Below, piece after piece: positions 46,212-56,632 of a stretch of DNA of 64,000 nucleotides. Source of the stretch: Maribacter algarum (ex Lu et al. 2025) (nom. illeg.) (GTDB lineage Bacteria; Bacteroidota; Bacteroidia; Flavobacteriales; Flavobacteriaceae); NCBI GenBank assembly GCA_947495915.1, contig CANMAW010000001.1:806001-870000 (forward strand), read 5' to 3'. Under the pieces are notes generated by a model. It was not told the origin of the DNA and searched no databases. It was given only the letters and a program-made list of their open reading frames with translations. Position numbers and translations under genes: made by a program. The first letter of the stretch is position 1, and each line of letters begins with the position of its first letter.

Positions 46212-47021
46212 ATGAACGGTAAAAAGATATTATTTGTATCTTCAGAGTTAGTACCTTACTTGCCTGAGAACGACGTCTCTCTAATGTCGTATGAAACCCC
46301 TAGAATGGTTAATAGTAAAGGAGGTCAAATACGAATTTTCATGCCTAAATATGGCAACATTAATGAGCGAAGACATCAGCTTCATGAGGTTATTCGTCTG
46401 TCGGGTATGAATTTGGTTATTAATGATATGGATATGCCTCTAATTATCAAGGTGGCATCTATACCACGAGAACGAATTCAGGTATATTTTATCGACAATG
46501 AGGAATATTTCAAAAGAAAAGCAACGTTTTTAGATAAAAACAACGTTTTGTTTGAAGACAATGATCAACGTGCTATCTTTTTTGCTAAGGGAGTTGTTGA
46601 AACCGTTAAAAAATTGAATTGGGCGCCAGATATTATTCATGTTCATGGATGGTTAGCTTCATTACTTCCATTATACTTGAAAAAGTTTTATGCTGATGAA
46701 CCACTTTTTGGCGATAGTAAAATTGTCACCTCGGTTTATGGTAAAGGTTTCGAAGGAGAGCTTGATTCAGAAATGATTAAAAAGATTTCATTTGATGGTG
46801 TTCCGGAAGAGAGTATTGCATCATTGGCGACTCCGAACTATAATAATTTGTTAAAGGTTGCTGTAGATTTTTCAGATGCGGTTATTTTAGCATCGGAAGA
46901 AATTCCGGAAGAGTTACAAAACCACATTTCCAACCTTGAAAAACCAGTGTTACCATATGTTCCTTTGCAAGAATTCGAAGAAGCATACACAAATTTTTAT
47001 GACACCGAAGTTTTAAAATAA
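46212..47021 (+). CDS. Half-length glycogen/starch synthase-like protein (GT5 N-terminal domain only)
   Basis: 269 residues from ATG 46212. It resembles the N-terminal Rossmann domain of GT5 glycogen/starch synthases: KKILFVSSELVPYLPEND, SKGGQIRIFMPKYGNI, and the PDIIHVHGWLASLLPLYLK signature. The substrate loop KTGGLADV of real synthases is reduced to SKGGQ, and the whole C-terminal nucleotide-sugar domain is missing, since the protein stops after about 270 residues. Such single-domain proteins are known next to panC and a DUF4270 gene in flavobacteria, so the truncation is old and not a recent break. Full synthase activity is unlikely. The next gene, a DUF4270 lipoprotein, starts 5 bp later. 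Confidence 0.8.
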   Translation: MNGKKILFVSSELVPYLPENDVSLMSYETPRMVNSKGGQIRIFMPKYGNINERRHQLHEVIRLSGMNLVINDMDMPLIIKVASIPRERIQVYFIDNEEYFKRKATFLDKNNVLFEDNDQRAIFFAKGVVETVKKLNWAPDIIHVHGWLASLLPLYLKKFYADEPLFGDSKIVTSVYGKGFEGELDSEMIKKISFDGVPEESIASLATPNYNNLLKVAVDFSDAVILASEEIPEELQNHISNLEKPVLPYVPLQEFEEAYTNFYDTEVLK

Positions 47022-47026
47022 TCTGA

Positions 47027-48886
47027 ATGAATTTTTTGAATAGATTTAAATTTCCTGCGTTAGCAGGAATTTTATTTGTTGTAGTGCTGGTCTCTTGTGA
47101 GCAAGATTTAACAACTATAGGTTCAGGTGTAATTGGTGGTGAGCCATTTGTCACTGATAAGGCAGTATTTGATGTTTTTGCTTATAATAAAAAGATAACT
47201 GCTGTTCAAACAAATCAATTGCCAGTTTATCAATTAGGTGTTTATACCGATCCGGTGTATGGAAAAACTGAAGCACATATTAATTCTCAAGTACAACTTG
47301 TTAGTTATGATCCTATCTTCGGAGATTGGTCAGCAACAACTGAAATAGATAGTGCGCGAAGTGAAAAAGAAACAATTGATAGTGTATATATTTATATTCC
47401 ATATATCAACAACAAATTAGATAGTGATAATGACGGTGTTGTTGATGTTTTAGATAGTGCGCCTTTTGATGGCACCAATGATACTGATGGAGATAACGTG
47501 CCAAATAATGAAGAAGTAGCAAATAATACCGATCCAAACGTTGCAGATACCGACGGAGACGGTAAGAATGATGATGTTGACGATTCTACTTTGGGATCTC
47601 GGTTTCCGGAAACATTTCAACTTGATAGTATTTACTTAAATAATAAAAGGTTTGATCAATCTACTGATGTAATTGTGACTCCTCCATATATAGGTGCTTC
47701 TTTTAATTTGAAATTAGAACGTTCTACTTTTTTCTTAAGAGATTTAGACCCAAGTACGAACTTTCAAGAGGCACAAGAATATTATTCTTCGCAACAATTT
47801 TCTCCTACATTTACCGAAGAGGTATTTTATGATGGTCCTGTTTCTATAAGCGATCAAGAAATATTGTATTTAGAAACAGAAGATGATCCTGAGACTGAAG
47901 AAGATGAAGTAGGAACAATAACGAGCAGGTTAGATCCTGGTATTTATGTCAAGTTAAATGATGTTGCTAATATGTTCTTTCAAGAGAACATTCTTGATAA
48001 AGAAGGGAGTTCTGAACTATTAAGCTCTTCAAATTTTAAAGAATTTTTTAGAGGGGTTTATTTATCTGCAACTCCTACAGCAGACGATATCATGATGATA
48101 CTTGATATAACGGGTGCAAAGTTTGATGTTTTTTATACGTATGAAGATATTGTTGATGATGCTGTAGCAGATGCCCAAAAGACTCTTGAGGTTAGATTGG
48201 TCACTCAAAGCAATAATCTCATTTCTGGTAATGCCATAAATACTTTCATAAACGAGGGTTACCCAGCTGAAATTACAAACAGCCTTGATGTTACCGAAAA
48301 TGCGGAAAGAATTTATTTAAAAGGGGGCGCGGGTTCTTATGCCGAAATTCAGTTATTTGATGAAGTGGAAGGTGAAGCCGAAACCATTATAAATCAAATT
48401 AAAGCTAATAATTGGATTATAAATGAAGCAAATTTGGTTTTTAATATAGATACCGATGTAGTGCCTGCCGAAACAATAGAACCACCACGATTGTATTTAT
48501 ATAATGCTGAAAATAATCAGCCTGTTTACAATGCAGATACCGAAACTAATGAAGCTGATACGGCTTTAGGAATATACCTTAACTATGATGGTATTATCGA
48601 AAAATCTGCAGATGGTTCAGGATTGAAATATACTGTTAAGATAACAGAGCATATTAATAATATAATATTTCGTGATTCTTCTAACGTAAGACTGGGATTA
48701 GCGGTTACTGCTGATATTCGTATTATTGGTGCCAATAATACCATGTTGCCTAATGGAGTTGAAAAAGACTTACCTGCTGCGTCGATATTAACACCTTTAG
48801 GAACTGTGATTCATGGTAGTAATGTTTCTGAAGCTAATGAAAGTAAAAAATTACAGCTAGAGATTTTTTACACCGAAACCAATTAG
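47027..48886 (+). CDS. DUF4270 lipoprotein with thrombospondin type 3 repeats
   Basis: 619 residues with a lipoprotein signal (VLVSCEQD; Cys24). Most of the length is the DUF4270 family of Bacteroidota, a large beta-rich surface-lipoprotein of unknown function. Residues about 132-187 (DSDNDGVVD, then DTDGDNVPN, then DTDGDGKND) are Asp-rich TSP3-type calcium-binding repeats placed between two DUF4270 strands (DSVYIYIPY and LDSIYLN). The gene is 5 bp after the half glycogen-synthase gene. Calcium binding is likely from the DxDxDG pattern; the function is unknown. Confidence 0.85.
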   Translation: MNFLNRFKFPALAGILFVVVLVSCEQDLTTIGSGVIGGEPFVTDKAVFDVFAYNKKITAVQTNQLPVYQLGVYTDPVYGKTEAHINSQVQLVSYDPIFGDWSATTEIDSARSEKETIDSVYIYIPYINNKLDSDNDGVVDVLDSAPFDGTNDTDGDNVPNNEEVANNTDPNVADTDGDGKNDDVDDSTLGSRFPETFQLDSIYLNNKRFDQSTDVIVTPPYIGASFNLKLERSTFFLRDLDPSTNFQEAQEYYSSQQFSPTFTEEVFYDGPVSISDQEILYLETEDDPETEEDEVGTITSRLDPGIYVKLNDVANMFFQENILDKEGSSELLSSSNFKEFFRGVYLSATPTADDIMMILDITGAKFDVFYTYEDIVDDAVADAQKTLEVRLVTQSNNLISGNAINTFINEGYPAEITNSLDVTENAERIYLKGGAGSYAEIQLFDEVEGEAETIINQIKANNWIINEANLVFNIDTDVVPAETIEPPRLYLYNAENNQPVYNADTETNEADTALGIYLNYDGIIEKSADGSGLKYTVKITEHINNIIFRDSSNVRLGLAVTADIRIIGANNTMLPNGVEKDLPAASILTPLGTVIHGSNVSEANESKKLQLEIFYTETN

Positions 48887-48913
48887 AAACAGTCTAATTT
48901 TTAGCTTGTTATC

Positions 48914-48960
48914 GGTTTAAATTGTTATGGTGTTGCATTGTGGCATAACAATTTGCAACC
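48914..48960. repeat. Long hairpin between the DUF4270 gene and glmS
   Basis: AAATTGTTATG (48919-48929) and CATAACAATTT (48944-48954) are perfect 11-bp arms with a 14-nt loop; outer GGTT (48914-48917) and AACC (48957-48960) extend it. There is no U-tract, so it is not a typical terminator; it may be an mRNA-end or regulatory structure. Confidence 0.55.
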
Positions 48961-49008
48961 ATTTTATACCACTTGTAGATATTTTTCGTTGTACGTCTAG
49001 ATGTATTG

Positions 49009-49037
49009 TTTGATACGTATGTATCAATGTACATTTG
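49009..49037 (+). promoter_or_regulatory. glmS promoter with internal inverted repeat
   Basis: TTTG (49009-49012), 17-bp spacer, TACATTTG (49030-49037): an excellent Bacteroidota promoter, 35 bp before ATG 49073. The spacer holds TGATAC-GTAT-GTATCA (49011-49026), a perfect 6-bp-arm inverted repeat and candidate operator. Confidence 0.68.
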
Positions 49038-49072
49038 TACTAATTGAATTAACCTAAGAAATACTTAAAAAT

Positions 49073-50920
49073 ATGTGTGGAATTGTAGGATACATTGGCC
49101 ATAGAGAAGCTTATCCAATAATTGTAAAAGGTCTTCAAAGACTTGAATATCGTGGATATGATAGTGCTGGTGTTGCTATTTTTGATGGTAAGGATATAAA
49201 TCTTGCTAAAACTAAAGGTAAGGTTGAAGATTTAAAAAATAAGGCTGAAAGCACAATTTCAGTAAAAGGTAACTTAGGTATAGGTCACACACGTTGGGCT
49301 ACTCATGGGGTGCCTAATGATGTTAATTCGCATCCTCATTATTCAAATTCTGGAAATCTAGTTATCATTCATAACGGTATTATAGAAAATTACGAATCGG
49401 TTAAAAAAGAGTTAACCAAAAGAGGTTATGTTTTTCATTCTGATACAGATACTGAGGTGCTTGTAAATCTTATTGAAGAAGTACAGAAAACAGAAGGTGT
49501 AAAATTAGGTAAGGCCGTTCAAATAGCTTTGAACCAGGTGGTAGGAGCATATGCGATTGCCGTATTTGACCAAAGAAAACCAGATGAAATTGTAGTTGCT
49601 AAATTAGGAAGCCCCTTAGCTATTGGAGTAGGTGAAAATGAATTTTTTATTGCATCAGATGCTTCTCCTTTTATTGAGTTTACCAATAATGCCGTATACT
49701 TAGAGGATGAAGAAATGGCAATTGTACGCTTAGGAAAAGAAATAAAGCTCAGAAAAATAAAAGATGACGCCATAGCTTACCCAAACATCTTAGAACTTCA
49801 AATGAATTTGGAGGAAATAGAAAAAGGTGGGTATGATCATTTTATGCTAAAGGAAATTTATGAGCAACCAAGAGCAATTCTTGATACGTATAGAGGAAGG
49901 TTAAGAGCAGATCAAGGCATTATCAAAATGGCTGGTATTGATCAGCACCTTGATAAGTTTATGAATGCGAATAGAATCATTATTGTTGCCTGTGGAACTT
50001 CTTGGCATGCTGGTTTGGTTGCAGAATATATTTTTGAAGATTTAGCACGTATTCCTGTTGAGGTTGAATATGCTTCTGAGTTTAGATATCGAAATCCGGT
50101 TATAACCGAGAATGATGTATTAATCGCTATTTCACAATCTGGTGAAACAGCAGATACATTAGCGGCAATAAAATTAGCTAAAGAGAATGGTGCTTTTGTT
50201 TTTGGAGTGTGTAACGTAGTTGGCTCCTCTATTGCAAGAGAGACTCACGCAGGGGCATATACTCATGCTGGTCCTGAAATAGGAGTTGCTTCAACAAAAG
50301 CATTTACCACTCAGATTACAGTATTGACTCTTATTGCTTTACAATTAGCAAAAGAAAAAGGTGAATTTACAGATGCTAAGTTTCACGAATACTTATCAGA
50401 ATTAGAGGCTATACCCGCAAAAGTTGAAAAAGCTCTTGAGTCAAATCCACTAATTGAGATTATTTCTGAGGTTTATAAAGATTCTACTAATTGCCTTTAT
50501 TTGGGGCGTGGGTATAATTTTCCAGTTGCATTAGAAGGTGCTTTAAAGTTAAAGGAAATCAGTTATATACATGCTGAAGGATATCCAGCAGCAGAAATGA
50601 AACATGGGCCAATTGCTTTGATTGATGAGCAGATGCCGGTTTTTGTAATAGCTACTAAAAAAGGTCACTACGAAAAAGTAGTAAGTAACATTCAAGAAAT
50701 AAAATCACGAAAAGGAAAGATAATTGCTATTGTAACCGAAGGCGATGAACAAGTTAAGGATTTGGCTGATCATGTAATTGAGGTTCCAGAAACTTTAGAA
50801 AGCCTTACACCGCTTTTGACCACTATTCCGTTACAATTACTTTCTTATCATATTGCAGTAATGCGAAATTGTAATGTAGATCAACCTCGTAACCTTGCAA
50901 AATCAGTTACAGTAGAATAA
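49073..50920 (+). CDS. glmS: Glutamine-fructose-6-phosphate aminotransferase (isomerising)
   Basis: 615 residues, normal length. The N-terminal Cys2 nucleophile of the glutaminase domain (MCGIVGYIG) is present, with the class II amidotransferase motifs GNLGIGHTRWATHG and VIIHNGIIENY; the C-terminal half carries two SIS domains (ACGTSWHAGLVAEY, ISQSGETADTLAAI, LKLKEISYIHAEGYPAAEMKHGPIALI). It makes glucosamine 6-phosphate, the first step to UDP-GlcNAc for cell wall and lipopolysaccharide. It has its own strong promoter with an inverted repeat and a strong terminator. No glmS ribozyme fold was recognised in the 186-bp upstream region. Confidence 0.97.
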   Translation: MCGIVGYIGHREAYPIIVKGLQRLEYRGYDSAGVAIFDGKDINLAKTKGKVEDLKNKAESTISVKGNLGIGHTRWATHGVPNDVNSHPHYSNSGNLVIIHNGIIENYESVKKELTKRGYVFHSDTDTEVLVNLIEEVQKTEGVKLGKAVQIALNQVVGAYAIAVFDQRKPDEIVVAKLGSPLAIGVGENEFFIASDASPFIEFTNNAVYLEDEEMAIVRLGKEIKLRKIKDDAIAYPNILELQMNLEEIEKGGYDHFMLKEIYEQPRAILDTYRGRLRADQGIIKMAGIDQHLDKFMNANRIIIVACGTSWHAGLVAEYIFEDLARIPVEVEYASEFRYRNPVITENDVLIAISQSGETADTLAAIKLAKENGAFVFGVCNVVGSSIARETHAGAYTHAGPEIGVASTKAFTTQITVLTLIALQLAKEKGEFTDAKFHEYLSELEAIPAKVEKALESNPLIEIISEVYKDSTNCLYLGRGYNFPVALEGALKLKEISYIHAEGYPAAEMKHGPIALIDEQMPVFVIATKKGHYEKVVSNIQEIKSRKGKIIAIVTEGDEQVKDLADHVIEVPETLESLTPLLTTIPLQLLSYHIAVMRNCNVDQPRNLAKSVTVE

Positions 50921-50940
50921 TTAATTATACAAATTTTTAA

Positions 50941-50976
50941 AAAGGACCTGATTTAAATTTCAGGTCCTTTTTTTTG
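50941..50976 (+). terminator. glmS terminator
   Basis: AAAGGACCTG (50941-50950) and CAGGTCCTTT (50961-50970) with ATTTAAATTT between, then six more T residues. It lies 20 bp after the stop. Confidence 0.9.
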
Positions 50977-51116
50977 GGTTATTTTTTGAAATTGGCAATA
51001 AAACATATATAATTTTGGAGAAAAATTACTATGCATGCATAATTTTTTTCTTTTTATGATTTTCGGTTTGAAAAAATCTGTATATTGCCAGCAAACTAAT
51101 TTAACTCAAGCTTCAC

Positions 51117-53870
51117 ATGAAAACACCCCTGTTTATAGCGTTGCTGTTGTTCGGATTTGCTGGAATGGCACAAACAACGGTTGACGGAAAAGTTGTTGAC
51201 CAGAACAATGAACCAATTCCCGGAGCCAACGTCGTTATTGTTGGTAAGGCTATCGGAACAACTGCCGATTTTGATGGTGTATTTAAACTGGAAACATCTG
51301 AAATCCCCCCTTTTCAAATTAAAATTACTAGTGTTGGGTATTCTGATGCAACAGAAAATGTAACTGAAAATAATCAAACGTTTACTGTTGTACTGAATGA
51401 AGCTCAAACTTTCTTAGACGAGGTGGTCATTTCAGCTTCGAGAACACCAGAGCGTATTTTTGAATCTCCAGTTTCTGTAGAACGTTTTGGTCTTAAAGAA
51501 ATAAAAAATACCACAGCAGCTTCTTTTTATGGCGGATTAGAGAATTTAAAAGGTGTTGATGTTAATACGAATAGTTTAACTTTTCAATCCATAAATACTA
51601 GAGGTTTTGCATCATTCGCAAATACTAGATTTATGCAATTAGTCGACGGAATGGATAATTCTGCACCTGGTTTGAACTTCGTTGTAGGTAACTTGGTCGG
51701 TATGTCAGAACTTGAGGTTCAAAGCGTTGAAATATTACCAGGAGCATCTTCTGCTTTATATGGGGCTGGAGCTTTTAACGGAATATTGTTTATGCGTAGT
51801 AAGAACCCTTTTGACTATCAGGGTATTAGTGCTTACGCTAAAGTAGGGGTTACTTCTCAAGAAGCGGCTGGAACTAACAATTATTATGATTTTGGAGTTC
51901 GAGCAGCTCATGCATTCAATGATAAATTTGCGGTTAAGGCAAACCTTTCTATTTTAAAAGGCGAAGATTGGCACGCCGTTAATAAGATTGATTTGTCAGA
52001 CCCGACAAGAACAAGACAAGATCCGGGTTATGACGGATTAAACGTGTATGGTGATGAAGTAGGCGTTTTGTTGAATTTTGATCAACCTTTAAATTTAGCA
52101 GATGGTACTTTTGGTTCTCGGTTTGTAACCAGAACTGGTTATGATGAAGTAGATTTGGCAAATTACGAAGCCGAAAGTGTAAAGTTTGATGGTTCTATTC
52201 ACTATAAACCATTTGCTGATGATTTTGAGATTGTTTATAATGCAAGAGTTGGTCGTGGTAATACATTATACCAAGGTGCTAATAGGTATTCTTTAAAGAA
52301 TTTTATCATGCAGCAGCATAAACTAGAACTTAGAAATGATAATTTCTTTTTAAGAGGTTATATTACTAAAGAAGGTTCAGGAGATTCTTATGACACAAGA
52401 TTTGCCGCTATTAATATAAATAGAGCTTGGAAATCTGATTTACAGTGGTTTACTGACTACACGGGTGCATATTTGGCAGCAAGACTTGGGTCTTTTAATG
52501 GCGGAAATCGTTTAGATGATACCGCTGCTCATGCATTTGCAAGAACACAAGCAGATTCTGGAAGATTGGTACCGGGTACACCTGAATACCAAGCAGCTTT
52601 TGATAAAGTTACTGCAGACGGAAATTTAGAAACTGGTGCCAAGTTTATTGATCAAACAAGCTTGAGACATATAGACGCAAATTATAACTTTAGCCATATC
52701 ACAGGTGATGTGGCCGATATTCAATTGGGTGGTTCTTTTAGAGAATATGTTCTTGATTCTGATGGCACAATTTTTACTGATATTGACGGGCCAATTACTT
52801 ATAGTGAATATGGTGCATATCTTCAAGTTCAGAAAAAACTGATGGATGAACGTCTGAAACTTACTGGATCAATTCGTTATGATAAAAATGAATTTTTTGA
52901 TGGTTTCTTTTCTCCAAGAATCTCAGCTGTTTATACCGCAGGTGAAAATAGAAATCAAAATTTTAGAGCATCGGTTCAACAAGGTTTTAGAAACCCCACA
53001 ACTCAAGATTTATTTATTGGCTTAAATGCTGGTCGAGCAATTTTGGTAGGCTCTGCACCGCAAAATTTAGATCGTGATATTAGAACGTTTGATTTAAGTG
53101 ATTCTGGTGCGGCAATCACTGGTCAAGAAACGGCAACAATTGTTGGGCGCGCTGCTTATGAGAATGCCTATTCGTTAAGCTCTGTAAGTGCTGGAGCTCC
53201 TACTGCGGCTAATACGGGCTTGGTAAAACCTGAAGAAATTACTGCATTTGAGGTAGGGTATAGAGCGCAGTTTGGAAAAGTTGCGATTGACTTAAGTGCG
53301 TATTACAACCAGTACACAGACTTCATTGCAAACGTAACTACTTTAGTTCCGTTATATGGTCAAGCTGGTGATGGTGGTTTGTCTTTATTGGCCTTGCAAA
53401 ACGGTGATTTCAAAGCGTATCAAACCTATACCAACTCAGAAGCTGATATTGAATCATATGGAGTTATTTTTGGGGTAGATGCTAAAGTTTTTGGAAACTT
53501 TGATTTTGGAGCTAGCTATACTTACGCTGATTTCGATTTTAATCAAGATGCTTATCCTGATTTTAGAACCCAGTTCAATACTCCGAAACATAAAGTAAAA
53601 GCTTCTTTTGGAAATACAGAGCTATTTAAAAATGTTGGATTCAACATTAATTACAGATGGAGTGATGATTTTGAATGGCAAAATACCTTTGCTGACGGTC
53701 CAGTTCCTTCGTTTAGTGTATTAGATGCGCAATTGAATTATAACTGTGAAAGTTTGAAGTCAGTTTTCAAAATTGGTGGATCAAATATTTTGGGAGATGA
53801 ATATTTTACTGCTGTAGGGACAGGATTAATTGGTTCAATGTACTATTTGTCGTGGACTATCAATCCATAA
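51117..53870 (+). CDS. TonB-dependent receptor with carboxypeptidase regulatory-like domain (no SusD)
   Basis: 917 residues. Signal peptide, then a carboxypeptidase-D regulatory-like domain (about 20-95; TTVDGKVVDQNNEPIPGANVVIVG), a plug (about 110-225, with INTRGFASFANTRFMQLVDGMDN and VEILPGASSALYGAGAFNGIL) and a barrel ending MYYLSWTINP. The substrate cannot be told; there is no SusD-like lipoprotein or enzyme gene next to it, and the barrel has a region with a strand that resembles the oligomer-binding type. It stands alone with its own terminator at 53892-53919, between glmS and atpDC. Confidence 0.88.
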   Translation: MKTPLFIALLLFGFAGMAQTTVDGKVVDQNNEPIPGANVVIVGKAIGTTADFDGVFKLETSEIPPFQIKITSVGYSDATENVTENNQTFTVVLNEAQTFLDEVVISASRTPERIFESPVSVERFGLKEIKNTTAASFYGGLENLKGVDVNTNSLTFQSINTRGFASFANTRFMQLVDGMDNSAPGLNFVVGNLVGMSELEVQSVEILPGASSALYGAGAFNGILFMRSKNPFDYQGISAYAKVGVTSQEAAGTNNYYDFGVRAAHAFNDKFAVKANLSILKGEDWHAVNKIDLSDPTRTRQDPGYDGLNVYGDEVGVLLNFDQPLNLADGTFGSRFVTRTGYDEVDLANYEAESVKFDGSIHYKPFADDFEIVYNARVGRGNTLYQGANRYSLKNFIMQQHKLELRNDNFFLRGYITKEGSGDSYDTRFAAININRAWKSDLQWFTDYTGAYLAARLGSFNGGNRLDDTAAHAFARTQADSGRLVPGTPEYQAAFDKVTADGNLETGAKFIDQTSLRHIDANYNFSHITGDVADIQLGGSFREYVLDSDGTIFTDIDGPITYSEYGAYLQVQKKLMDERLKLTGSIRYDKNEFFDGFFSPRISAVYTAGENRNQNFRASVQQGFRNPTTQDLFIGLNAGRAILVGSAPQNLDRDIRTFDLSDSGAAITGQETATIVGRAAYENAYSLSSVSAGAPTAANTGLVKPEEITAFEVGYRAQFGKVAIDLSAYYNQYTDFIANVTTLVPLYGQAGDGGLSLLALQNGDFKAYQTYTNSEADIESYGVIFGVDAKVFGNFDFGASYTYADFDFNQDAYPDFRTQFNTPKHKVKASFGNTELFKNVGFNINYRWSDDFEWQNTFADGPVPSFSVLDAQLNYNCESLKSVFKIGGSNILGDEYFTAVGTGLIGSMYYLSWTINP

Positions 53871-53891
53871 TATCATAATATTGAAGAATTT

Positions 53892-53919
53892 AAGGCGACT
53901 ATTTATAGTCGCCTTTTTT
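53892..53919 (+). terminator. Terminator after the 917-residue TonB receptor gene
   Basis: AAGGCGACTA (53892-53901), TTTA loop, TAGTCGCCTT (53906-53915), then a short T-run. It starts 21 bp after the stop. Confidence 0.9.
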
Positions 53920-53966
53920 GTCTTAAAAAAGAAGTAAAAGTAGTTTTCATTTAAAAGGGAATACCA

Positions 53967-53974
53967 TATCTTTG
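53967..53974 (+). promoter_or_regulatory. -7 box of atpDC
   Basis: TATCTTTG, followed by CA as in many strong Bacteroidota promoters, 68 bp before ATG 54043. No clear TTG -33; TTTC is at about the right distance. Confidence 0.5.
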
Positions 53975-54039
53975 CAGCCTGAAAATCAGCTATATTTAAT
54001 TTTTTTGAATTAAAGAAATCCTAATACATAAATACGTAA

Positions 54040-55551
<1,512 letters not shown>

Positions 55552-55626
55552 ATCAGTTATTAGTATGCAGATGTAGTAAGAATTTGTTACTACTATTTGA
55601 TTGCCATAACTACCAACTAGAAATAT

Positions 55627-55905
55627 ATGTATTTAGAAATTGTATCACCTGAAGCAACTTTATTTGCTGGCGAAGTAACTTCTGTTATAGTACCAGGTAT
55701 TAATGGTGAGTTTCAAATGTTGAAAGATCATGCACCAATTGTTTCATTACTTCAAGAAGGAAATGTTCGTATTGAAGGAAACATAACGGTAGATGAAATG
55801 TACCAGAATCAATTCTCTAAAGACGCACAAGGTAGAACTACTTTGCCTATAACAAGCGGTACTATAGAATTGAAGGATAATAAAGTGATTGTCTTAGCAG
55901 ATTAA
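55627..55905 (+). CDS. atpC: F1 ATP synthase subunit epsilon (short form)
   Basis: 92 residues, forming only the N-terminal ten-strand beta-sandwich (LEIVSPEATLFAGEVTSVIVPGINGEFQMLKDHAPIVSLL), ending with KDNKVIVLAD. The C-terminal two-helix domain of the 130-140-residue enterobacterial subunit, which inhibits ATP hydrolysis, is absent. This short form is common in Bacteroidota. It couples gamma rotation to the c-ring. It follows atpD and shares its transcript, ending at the hairpin 55927-55960. Confidence 0.95.
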   Translation: MYLEIVSPEATLFAGEVTSVIVPGINGEFQMLKDHAPIVSLLQEGNVRIEGNITVDEMYQNQFSKDAQGRTTLPITSGTIELKDNKVIVLAD

Positions 55906-55926
55906 TCAGGTTTTTGAAATAATAAT

Positions 55927-55960
55927 AAAATGCCCAACACTTCTGTGTTGGGCATTTTTT
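55927..55960. terminator. Bidirectional terminator for atpDC and the GNAT gene
   Basis: AAAATGCCCAACAC, TTCT loop, GTGTTGGGCATTTT: perfect 14-bp arms with an A-tract and a T-tract on opposite sides. It lies 21 bp after atpC and about 100 bp after the convergent acetyltransferase gene. Confidence 0.92.
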
Positions 55961-56062
55961 GTTTTGACATAGAAATTATTTTTGAAGTGTATTAGATATT
56001 TGGTTGAAATTAAAAATAATGGTTTTGAAGATGTACCATTTAAAACCTCTAATTTTAAAGTA

Positions 56063-56596
56063 TTATCTCCAATTCCAACAAATGAGTTCCCAAGATATAT
56101 CATCAGAAATTTGGGTTTTTAAAACTTCAAAACCTACACTTTTGTGAGCGTTTAGCGAACGAATATTATTTGTTGCTACTTCAGTTAACAAGCAGTCGAA
56201 TTCATGATTAAGTTCTTTCTTGTAAAAGTTGTAAAGACCTTTAAAAATACCTTTTCTTCTATAGTTTTTTGAAATACAAATTTGCCCCATTGCAACATAT
56301 CTTTGATCTCCAAGAAGTTTTTGAGCAGTCTCAAACATGGCCGTTAATACTGAAATTTCATCTTTAAATTCCTTAAGCATTACCAAAGCATAACCCACTA
56401 CAAAATCATCATCTTTTGCAATTATGTGTGCACATTTATCGTTCATTTTTTTCAAAACATCTAAACTATGTGCGACCGTAACAAAGCCCTCTTTCTGAAT
56501 TTCATCATAAGATAATGAAGATTTAAAATTTTCTTTTTGCAGTGCTAATATTTGCTCTAATTCTAATGTTTTAGTTACCCTTTTATAACGAATCAT
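56063..56596 (-). CDS. GNAT family N-acetyltransferase
   Basis: About 177 residues. The GNAT core is visible: the pyrophosphate-binding loop in GQICISKNYRRKGIFKGLYNF (Arg/Gly-rich Q/RxxGxG/A), with VVGYALVMLKE before it and LLTEVATNNIRSLNAHKSVGFEVLKT after it. It transfers an acetyl group from acetyl-CoA to an unknown amine. ATG 56596 (MIRYKRVT) was chosen; an upstream ATG at 56626 would put the start 6 bp from the divergent bioF start and leave no room for promoters, so a start inside is more likely (56602 is also possible). Confidence 0.85.
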   Translation of the reverse strand: MIRYKRVTKTLELEQILALQKENFKSSLSYDEIQKEGFVTVAHSLDVLKKMNDKCAHIIAKDDDFVVGYALVMLKEFKDEISVLTAMFETAQKLLGDQRYVAMGQICISKNYRRKGIFKGLYNFYKKELNHEFDCLLTEVATNNIRSLNAHKSVGFEVLKTQISDDISWELICWNWR

Positions 56597-56632
56597 TTCC
56601 ATTAAATTTGCATAAAGATAGTACATTAGAAT

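Noticed and set aside
48887-49072. glmS ribozyme in the glmS leader
   Set aside because: That ribozyme is found mainly in Firmicutes. The leader after the likely TSS is only about 30 bp, too short to hold it, and the hairpin upstream lacks its conserved core.
51117-53870. Polysaccharide utilisation locus (SusC/SusD)
   Set aside because: None of the three TonB receptors has a SusD-like gene or glycoside hydrolases beside it.
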